In this document: piece by piece, positions 1 through 5,124 of the stretch | Numbering within the stretch: the first letter of the stretch is position 1 | How the letters are laid out: every line of letters starts with the position of its first letter | From: Clostridia bacterium | GTDB lineage: Bacteria; Bacillota; Clostridia; Christensenellales; CAG-917 | Assembly: GCA_900769205.1 (NCBI GenBank) | Contig: CAAGFS010000150.1 | Coordinates: 1 to 5,124 of the forward strand | Direction of reading: 5' to 3' | Length of the DNA: 5,124 bases | Position numbers and translations under genes: made by a program | The notes under the pieces: generated by a model | Told to the model about the DNA's origin: nothing | The model's database searches: none | The model's input: only the letters and a program-made list of their open reading frames with translations

Positions 1-1
1 A

Positions 2-2467
2 ATCGGCTCCGCAACCGTCGAAAAGAGCGAAACCACCATTGAACAAGGCACCGAAAGAAGCCTTCGCGTCGTCACCAACGGCAACGGAGAAGGCGTTGAG
101 TTTATCCTTGACGGAACCTTCTATAAGGGCGTCGAATACAGGGTGACCTTTGCGCTGCGTGCAACGTCGCTTGACGGAACTTTGACCGTCAATCTCGGCG
201 AGGACGTCCTTGTCGATGCGACGACGGGATTCGACGACGTCGTGTCATTGACGATCATGCCTTCGGAAAACACCAACAAATTGAGATTTGTCACTTCACA
301 GGAAAGCGAGATCTATATCGACACTTTGTCCGTGAAAGAACTTATTCCCGAACTTTCCGACGGCGAACAACCCGCAAACACTCAAAACTTTGAGAATAAG
401 GGCGGTATGGCATACACCAACAACAACGACGCGAAACTCACTCTCACCAAAGCGGGCCTTCCCGCAGGTGCAAGCGGAAACGCACTAAGATTGCAATCGC
501 TCGGAGAATACGCGGGAGTTTTGTTCGACGCGGACGTCGTTGTGGGCAACACCTACAAAGTTTCCTTCAAACTCAATCTCATCGACAACCCCAACAACTC
601 GATTTTCTACGTCCAGCTTGGCGGTGGCGGCGACTACAAACAGTTTGACTTTGCATATCCCTGCGCGTCTTACGATGCGGAAACGGGCTACGTCAGCTTC
701 ATTCTCACCGCAAACACCTCTCAATTGCAGATATTCGCAAAATCGGCGGGACTCGTGATGGTCATCGACGACGTTGCGATCGAGGAAGCGGTGCTTCAAC
801 CCGCAAACACCGAAAACTTTGACGGCGAGCAGTCTATGCCTTACGCAAAGAACGAAAACGCAACTATCGCCATCACCGAAGACGTTTCGATTATGCCTGC
901 TGGAGCAAGCGGAAAAGCGTTGCACGTCGTTTCAGGCGCGCAATACGGCGGAGTTGTGCTCGAAACGAGCGCTCTTGACAACTCGAAGTCATACTTCGTC
1001 AGCTTCAATATCAAAATCAACGTTTCAAACGGCAGTTTCGTTTACGTCAAACTCGGCAACGGCGAAGCTAAACGTCTTGATCCCAACTACACATGGGATT
1101 CCACGGCGATTTACGACAGCGTAAACGGCTACGTCGGCTACGTCCTCGTCCCCAACGGCAACAATCTCGTCATCTTTGCAAACGCGGGCGGCGTGGACTT
1201 TGTCATCGACAACGTTTCGGTCACCGAATACGACGCACAGGCGCAGGAAACGCTCTGCGAAAACTTTGACGGAGCAAGCAATATCGGCGTGTCGAGCAAC
1301 AATGCGGCAAAACTTCAATACGTCACTTCCGAACAATATCCGCAAGTGAACGGAAGAGGCTTGCTTGTCACCGGCATGGAGAACTATGCGGGCGTCGTGC
1401 TCAAACTACCCGTCGTGCTCGAAACGGGCGCAACCTACGACGTGAGCTTCACTTTTGCGGTGACGGACGGTTATACCGGTTCGTTCTGGCTGCAACAACT
1501 CAATCAACCCGCGGCATTCCAGTTTGACGCGACGTCTGTTTCGGACGGCAAAATCACGGGAACGATCACCATCGTTGCGGATTCCAACACAATAATCCAG
1601 ATCTTCTCGCAGAACGCAAGCGAGTTTGTCATCGACGACATCGCTCTTGCAAAGCAGGAAGCACCCAAGAATTACGTCAGCAGCAAAGAAGTGCCTTTCA
1701 CAAGCGTTGAAAGCGAGCAGAACAACATCTATGCCTGGGCAAGCGCAAACGACCAGGTGGAAGTGACGTCCTCGGTCGTGACCATAACTTCCGGAGAAAC
1801 GGAGCCCTATGCAGGCGCATGGATAAGACTTCCGATGATGTTCGAGGCGGGCAACAATTATCGCATAGTGTTTGAAACCAACGCAACTCACGGTTTGTAC
1901 GTCAACGTTGAAGGCGGAACGGATACGCCCGTGAGCGCAATCAACGGCAGAGTGTCTATCGTCCTTCCCGGCGTTGCGGACAAGCATTGCATAAGAGTGT
2001 TTGCAAACAACACGCCGAGTGCAAATTACACGATAACCAATCTTTACGTAGAAAACGTCGGCACGTACGTCACGACCGAAAACTTCGACACCTGGAGCAA
2101 CAATCAGATTGATTTGTCAAACGCGCTTGCCGTCCCCAATCCTTATTCGGGCGAAAACGTGCCGACGATCACTCTTTCCGACGGCAAAATCACCGTGACG
2201 GGCAAAGAAGCGAGCGATTATTACGGAGTGTATATCAAACTCGACGTTGTGCTCGACTCCGCAAAACAATACGTCATATCCTTCGATTTCGAGGGCGATT
2301 ACAGCCCGTACGTCAAAGCAGGCAGTGAAGTTCAGGCAACTCCCGAGGGCGGCAGAATCACCGTGACCGTTCAGGGCGGCGGAAGCAACGAAATCAGAAT
2401 TATGACCCCCAGTGCGTCAAACGTGGTGTTTACGATTGACAATATCACCGTGGCGGAAGCAAACTGA
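2..2467 (+). CDS. Multimodular, probably secreted CBM4/9-like carbohydrate-binding repeat protein (5' end outside window)
   Basis: The frame is open from base 2 to the TGA at 2465-2467, giving 821 visible codons. The GTG at 143 is not the true start, because the 47 codons before it form the first half of a module whose second half follows it. The protein is built from about six divergent beta-rich modules of 125-150 residues. Each typically opens with ENFDG or similar, has a centre like Y-A-G-V-x-L followed 10-15 residues on by G-x-x-Y-x-V-S-F, and closes with F-V-I-D-N-V-S-V-T-E. This layout fits the CBM4/9 and galactose-binding-like jelly-roll families. The sequence is rich in Asn, Thr, Val and Gly and poor in Cys, as in exported proteins. 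No catalytic domain, LPXTG motif, SLH, dockerin or C-terminal membrane segment is visible, so any signal peptide, enzyme domain or anchor must lie upstream. Glycan binding is inferred from the fold pattern; the ligand is unknown. It could be the C-terminal half of a large glycoside hydrolase or a pure adhesin. Confidence 0.75.
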   Translation: MGSATVEKSETTIEQGTERSLRVVTNGNGEGVEFILDGTFYKGVEYRVTFALRATSLDGTLTVNLGEDVLVDATTGFDDVVSLTIMPSENTNKLRFVTSQESEIYIDTLSVKELIPELSDGEQPANTQNFENKGGMAYTNNNDAKLTLTKAGLPAGASGNALRLQSLGEYAGVLFDADVVVGNTYKVSFKLNLIDNPNNSIFYVQLGGGGDYKQFDFAYPCASYDAETGYVSFILTANTSQLQIFAKSAGLVMVIDDVAIEEAVLQPANTENFDGEQSMPYAKNENATIAITEDVSIMPAGASGKALHVVSGAQYGGVVLETSALDNSKSYFVSFNIKINVSNGSFVYVKLGNGEAKRLDPNYTWDSTAIYDSVNGYVGYVLVPNGNNLVIFANAGGVDFVIDNVSVTEYDAQAQETLCENFDGASNIGVSSNNAAKLQYVTSEQYPQVNGRGLLVTGMENYAGVVLKLPVVLETGATYDVSFTFAVTDGYTGSFWLQQLNQPAAFQFDATSVSDGKITGTITIVADSNTIIQIFSQNASEFVIDDIALAKQEAPKNYVSSKEVPFTSVESEQNNIYAWASANDQVEVTSSVVTITSGETEPYAGAWIRLPMMFEAGNNYRIVFETNATHGLYVNVEGGTDTPVSAINGRVSIVLPGVADKHCIRVFANNTPSANYTITNLYVENVGTYVTTENFDTWSNNQIDLSNALAVPNPYSGENVPTITLSDGKITVTGKEASDYYGVYIKLDVVLDSAKQYVISFDFEGDYSPYVKAGSEVQATPEGGRITVTVQGGGSNEIRIMTPSASNVVFTIDNITVAEAN
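371..393 (+). repeat. 23-base near-identical repeat, copy 1 (module 2 opening)
   Basis: This stretch encodes PANTQNF at the opening of module 2. It matches bases 800-822 at 21 of 23 positions, differing only at two adjacent bases in the middle. It is the longest near-identical DNA match I noticed between modules. Confidence 0.6.
800..822 (+). repeat. 23-base near-identical repeat, copy 2 (module 3 opening)
   Basis: This stretch encodes PANTENF at the opening of module 3 and matches 371-393 at 21 of 23 bases. The shorter string GAAAACTTTGAC recurs at the module 4 opening (1259-1270), and a diverged form with TTC in place of TTT occurs at module 6 (from about 2078). Confidence 0.6.
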
Positions 2468-2479
2468 GTTTTCAGACAG

Positions 2480-2509
2480 TGTCGGTGCTCGTGAAAGCGA
2501 GCACCGACA
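2480..2509 (+). other. Perfect intergenic stem-loop with GNRA-type tetraloop; possible mRNA processing, stability or weak termination element
   Basis: The left arm TGTCGGTGCTCG (2480-2491) pairs without mismatch with CGAGCACCGACA (2498-2509). The six bases between them, TGAAAG, can add a U-G wobble pair closing a GAAA tetraloop, giving about 13 stacked pairs. It begins 12 bases after the TGA of the module-protein gene and ends 36 bases before the start of the GH4 gene. No T-run follows on the + strand (the next bases are A-rich), and none follows on the complementary strand, so it is not a canonical intrinsic terminator in either direction. A role in protecting the upstream transcript's 3' end, or in separating expression of the two genes, is inference. 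Confidence 0.55.
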
Positions 2510-2545
2510 AACCAAACGCGAAAACAGACAAAGAGATGAAGAAAA

Positions 2546-3862
2546 ATGATTAAAATTGCTTTTTTGGGAGCGGGAAGTACGATATTTGCAAAAAACGTTT
2601 TGGGAGATATCATACTCACCCCGTCAATAAAAAACATTGAACTCGCTTTGTTCGATATAGATTCTTCAAGATTGTCGGACTCGGAGTGTATGCTCCGACA
2701 TATAGTCCGCACAAGCGCGCGTACGGACGTGAAAATCGTTGCGTACACGGACAGAAAAGAGGCTTTGCGGGGCGCAAAATACGTTGTGAACGCCGTTCAG
2801 ATAGGCGGCTACCGTCCTTGCACCGTGACGGACTTCGAAGTGCCAAAAAAATACGGACTCAGACAAACGATAGGCGATACGCTCGGCATAGGCGGCATTT
2901 TCAGGGGATTGAGAACGATACCCGTCCTTGAAGATTTTGCAAACGATATGGAAATATGTTGCAAGGACGCGCTTTTCATCAACTATTCCAATCCTATGGC
3001 GATTCTGTCGGGTTTTATGCAAAGATACACTTCGATAAAAACCGTAGGATTGTGCCACAGCGTTCAGGGCTGTGTGAAAGGCTTGCTCGAATCCGTCGGA
3101 ATGGCGGAGCTTCTTGGCAACGTGAAGTGGGAAATCGCAGGCATAAACCATCAGGCGTGGCTTTTGAAAATCGAAGATTTGCAAGGCAACGACCTTTATC
3201 CCGAAATCAAGCGTCGCTCTCTTTCTCACGAGTACGACGATACGATGGCGTGGGACAAAGTGCGCCATTATATAATGCACAACTTCGGCTATTACAACAC
3301 CGAATCCAGCGAGCATACCAGCGAATATCTGCCGTATTTCATCAAAAACGCGTATCCGCAACTCATCGACGAGTTTTCCATTCCGCTCGACGAATATCCG
3401 CGCCGATGCGAAAAGCAGATTGCCGACTGGGTTGAGATGAGAAAAACTCTCGTGGAAAACGAAGGATTGGAGCATAAGCTCAGCAACGAGTTTGCGGCGC
3501 CCATCATAAACGCGATGGAAAACGACGTCCCGTACAGAATACACGGAAACGTGCTCAACAGGGGGCTTATCACCAATCTGCCGTCAAAAGCGTGCGTCGA
3601 AGTGCCTTGTATGGTGGACAGAAACGGCATAAATCCCTGCGTCGTGGGCGATTTGCCCGAGCAGTGCGCCGCGCTCAATCGCACCAATATAAACGTGCAG
3701 TTGCTCACGATAGAAGCTGCGGTCACAAAATCGAAAGACAAGATATATCAGGCGGCGATGCTTGACCCGCACACCGCAAGCGAATTGACAATCGAGCAAA
3801 TCAAAAACCTTTGCGACGACATGATAAAAGCGCACGAAGGTTGGTTGCCGAAATTTGCATAA
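2546..3862 (+). CDS. melA: Family GH4 alpha-galactosidase (MelA-type, NAD+/Mn2+ dependent)
   Basis: This complete 438-residue protein has the usual GH4 length. It opens with an NAD-binding Rossmann motif (GAGS, residues 8-11) and an acidic FDID at the end of strand 2 (36-39). The family block TIGDT-x-GIGGIFRGLR spans about 108-123 and the substrate/cofactor motif NYSNPM is at 146-151. CHSV at 170-173 carries the likely metal-binding Cys170; in GH4, CHSV is the alpha-galactosidase signature, against CDMP or CNVP in phospho-glucosidases and CHEV in alpha-galacturonidases. GINHQAW (199-205) supplies the second metal ligand, His202. TESSEHTSEYLPYF (252-265) is MelA-like and probably holds the catalytic tyrosine. 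GH4 enzymes cleave by a redox-assisted elimination mechanism. There is no signal peptide, so it acts in the cytoplasm on imported sugars such as melibiose or raffinose. The ATG follows a weak purine-rich ribosome binding region. The ABC ATPase gene starts 12 bases after its TAA, suggesting co-transcription. The exact substrate is inferred. Confidence 0.9.
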   Translation: MIKIAFLGAGSTIFAKNVLGDIILTPSIKNIELALFDIDSSRLSDSECMLRHIVRTSARTDVKIVAYTDRKEALRGAKYVVNAVQIGGYRPCTVTDFEVPKKYGLRQTIGDTLGIGGIFRGLRTIPVLEDFANDMEICCKDALFINYSNPMAILSGFMQRYTSIKTVGLCHSVQGCVKGLLESVGMAELLGNVKWEIAGINHQAWLLKIEDLQGNDLYPEIKRRSLSHEYDDTMAWDKVRHYIMHNFGYYNTESSEHTSEYLPYFIKNAYPQLIDEFSIPLDEYPRRCEKQIADWVEMRKTLVENEGLEHKLSNEFAAPIINAMENDVPYRIHGNVLNRGLITNLPSKACVEVPCMVDRNGINPCVVGDLPEQCAALNRTNINVQLLTIEAAVTKSKDKIYQAAMLDPHTASELTIEQIKNLCDDMIKAHEGWLPKFA

Positions 3863-3864
3863 AC

Positions 3865-3869
3865 AGGAG
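3865..3869 (+). promoter_or_regulatory. Ribosome binding site (AGGAG) of the ABC ATPase gene
   Basis: AGGAG lies 5 bases before the ATG at 3875, inside the 12-base gap after the GH4 stop codon. It fixes the start of the ATPase and supports translation as the second gene of an operon. It is clearly stronger than the A/G-rich stretch before the GH4 gene. Confidence 0.8.
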
Positions 3870-3874
3870 TTGAT

Positions 3875-5095
3875 ATGGCAAACGTAAGTCTAAGGCATAT
3901 TTATAAGTATTACGACGACGACACCAAACGCGGAAAAAAAGCCGATTTGAAACCCGCCGTGCAGGACTTTTGTCTTGAAATACAGGACAAAGAGTTTATC
4001 GTGCTCGTCGGTCCGTCCGGTTGCGGAAAGTCCACCACTTTGCGAATGATCGCGGGGCTCGAAACCGTGTCGCAGGGAGAACTTTATATCGATGATAGAC
4101 TTGTAAACGAGGTTGAACCGAAGGACAGAGATATTGCGATGGTTTTCCAAAGTTATGCGCTGTATCCGCACATGAGCGTGTACAACAATATGGCTTTCGG
4201 ACTTAAACTCAAAAAAATCGTTGACGTCAAAAAAGACAGATACGGCAGAGAACAATTTGACAAAGACGGCAATCCGATTATGGTCAAAAGGCATTATACC
4301 AAAGCCGAAATCGACGAGAAAGTGAGAAGCGCGGCAAGCGCGCTCGAAATCACCGAGTATCTCGACAGAAAACCAAAAGCATTGTCGGGCGGTCAACGTC
4401 AGAGAGTGGCACTCGGCAGAGCAATCGTCAGAAAACCAAAGGTTTTCCTTTTGGACGAACCCCTTTCAAACCTTGACGCGAAACTGCGCGCAAGCATGAG
4501 ATCGGAGATAATCAAGCTCCACAATCGCCTTCAAACCACATTCGTTTACGTCACGCACGATCAGATCGAAGCAATGACGATGGGCACTCGCATCGTCGTG
4601 ATGAAAGACGGCGTAATCCAGCAGGTCGGCACGCCGTACGAGGTGTTCAACAATCCGTCCAATCTCTTTGTGGCAGGTTTTATAGGAACTCCGCAGATGA
4701 ACATTCTGGACGGCACGTTGCGCCAAAACGACGGCGAATACGTCATCGAAGTGCAGGGAGCGAGCATCACGTTGCCCAAGCGCAAAATCGGCGGTGCGGA
4801 CGCCGTTCCCGAAAACGTCAAAGTGGGCATTCGTCCCGAGTATCTGCACGTTTGCGACAAATCGGATAGGGCAATGCACGGCACGATAGAATTGTGCGAG
4901 ATGATGGGAAGTGAAAAGCATCTTTACGTCAATATGCCGGACGGCACGAGAATCATCGTGCGCACACCTGTAAAAAACGACGAAGAATCCGTAAAAACGG
5001 ACGCATTCGTTGCGGGAAACGACGTCTATTTCTCTTTCAACGCGGACGACTGCAACGTTTTCGATCCGGAAACCGAAAAAAATCTTGCTCTATGA
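3875..5095 (+). CDS. Sugar ABC transporter ATP-binding protein, MalK/MsmX/UgpC type (CUT1)
   Basis: This complete 406-residue protein energises import of oligosaccharides or related solutes from the inner face of the membrane. It has Walker A GPSGCGKST (46-54), the Q-loop Gln92 in VFQSYALYP, signature LSGGQ (170-174), Walker B ending LLDEP (Asp194, Glu195), D-loop SNLD (198-201) and switch His228 in VTHD. All key residues are intact. A C-terminal OB/TOBE-type regulatory domain follows (about 245-400), entered through FVAGFIGTPQMN and containing VGIRPEYLHV (317-326). At 406 residues it is longer than the usual 360-375, because of about 10 extra charged residues near the N terminus and about 26 between Q-loop and signature. 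No permease or binding protein is in the window, so it may serve a nearby importer or, like MsmX, several. It sits 12 bases after the GH4 gene, which suggests an alpha-galactoside importer. The symbol is left blank because msmX, ugpC and malK cannot be told apart here. Confidence 0.92.
   Translation: MANVSLRHIYKYYDDDTKRGKKADLKPAVQDFCLEIQDKEFIVLVGPSGCGKSTTLRMIAGLETVSQGELYIDDRLVNEVEPKDRDIAMVFQSYALYPHMSVYNNMAFGLKLKKIVDVKKDRYGREQFDKDGNPIMVKRHYTKAEIDEKVRSAASALEITEYLDRKPKALSGGQRQRVALGRAIVRKPKVFLLDEPLSNLDAKLRASMRSEIIKLHNRLQTTFVYVTHDQIEAMTMGTRIVVMKDGVIQQVGTPYEVFNNPSNLFVAGFIGTPQMNILDGTLRQNDGEYVIEVQGASITLPKRKIGGADAVPENVKVGIRPEYLHVCDKSDRAMHGTIELCEMMGSEKHLYVNMPDGTRIIVRTPVKNDEESVKTDAFVAGNDVYFSFNADDCNVFDPETEKNLAL
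4217..4300 (+). other. Segment encoding a charged insertion in the ATPase helical subdomain
   Basis: Residues 115-142 fall between GLKLKK and AEIDEKV, where typical MalK/MsmX proteins have only a few residues. By comparison with the known spacing in E. coli MalK (Gln82, Ser135 of the signature, His192), the Q-loop is shifted by about 10 but the signature, Walker B and switch His by about 36. That places about 26 extra residues here. The segment is rich in Lys, Asp and Arg and contains FDKDGNPIMV, which could form a beta-hairpin with a DGN turn. The frame is uninterrupted and the flanks align, so it is a true insertion and not a frameshift. Confidence 0.7.
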
Positions 5096-5124
5096 CAGGG
5101 CTATGCCAAAAGCATAATCTCTTA

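Larger units (their letters stand above)
2..2464 (+). repeat. Tandem array of six divergent CBM-like protein modules
   Basis: Approximate module limits in bases are: module 1, 2-340 (5' truncated); module 2, 371-787; module 3, 800-1228; module 4, 1259-1654; module 5, 1670-2062; module 6, 2078-2464. Closing motifs are YIDTLSVKE, VIDDVAIEE, VIDNVSVTE, VIDDIALAK, TITNLYVEN and TIDNITVAE. Central motifs are GVEYRVTF, GNTYKVSF, SKSYFVSF, GATYDVSF, GNNYRIVF and AKQYVISF. Module 5 is the outlier: it lacks the ENFD-type opening and has TN instead of ID at the end. Modules 2 and 3 are the most alike. The similarity is almost entirely at protein level, which implies old duplications. Limits are read by eye and may be off by several residues. 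Confidence 0.75.

Noticed and set aside
143..145. GTG as a start codon for the module protein
   Set aside because: The frame is open to the left edge and the upstream 47 codons complete the first module; the gene simply starts outside the window.
2468..2545. Promoter for the GH4 gene in the intergenic gap
   Set aside because: I see no convincing -35/-10 pair; the gap is mostly hairpin and A-rich sequence, so an independent promoter cannot be supported from sequence alone.
2673..2700. Inverted repeat TGTCGGA / TCCGACA with a competing CGGAG / CTCCG pair
   Set aside because: It lies inside the GH4 coding region, the stems are short and mutually exclusive, and the encoded residues are needed, so chance is the simplest explanation.
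2666..3544. Long open frame on the minus strand opposite the GH4 gene
   Set aside because: It is fully antisense to a convincing GH4 gene, shows no recognisable domain and is explained by the coding bias of the + strand. Other antisense frames across the window were dismissed for the same reason.
5102..5116. Small hairpin TATGC-CAAAA-GCATA after the ATPase stop as a terminator
   Set aside because: The stem has only 5 mostly weak pairs and no T-run follows before the window ends; support is too thin.
5103..5117. ATG after the ATPase as the start of a next gene
   Set aside because: The frame reads ATG CCA AAA GCA TAA and stops after four codons.

Overview
This window looks like chromosomal carbohydrate-use DNA from a bacterium, most likely an uncultured Bacillota/Clostridia-type fermenter. 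That placement is inferred from the type of glycosidase, the MsmX/UgpC-like ABC ATPase and the AGGAG ribosome binding site. No marker gene is present, so it is tentative. TGA serves as a stop and all tryptophans are TGG, so the genetic code looks standard. All three genes lie on the + strand and no mobile element, RNA gene or CRISPR array is visible.

Layout: (1) Bases 2-2467 hold the 3' part of a very long gene that enters from the left edge. The 821 visible codons encode about six divergent copies of a 125-150 residue beta-rich module resembling CBM4/9-type carbohydrate-binding jelly rolls (ENFDG-like start, G-x-x-Y-x-V-S-F centre, F-V-I-D-N-V-S-V end). The protein ends on the last module with no anchor. 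(2) A 78-base gap follows, containing a perfect GNRA-capped hairpin without a U-tract. (3) Bases 2546-3862 encode a complete, cytoplasmic, NAD- and Mn-dependent family GH4 glycosidase whose CHSV motif marks it as a MelA-type alpha-galactosidase. (4) After 12 bases, 3875-5095 encode a complete MalK/MsmX/UgpC-type sugar ABC transporter ATPase with two unusual insertions. (5) The last 29 bases show no gene.

Together the genes suggest an alpha-galactoside capture-import-cleavage locus. A probably extracellular multimodular protein may bind a glycan, an ABC importer energised by the ATPase would bring oligosaccharides in, and the GH4 enzyme would release galactose in the cytoplasm. The permeases and solute-binding protein are not in the window. 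The glycan-binding role of the first protein and its link to the other two are inference from sequence character and proximity. I see no clearly new system. The least ordinary features are the module array, the ATPase insertions and the intergenic hairpin.
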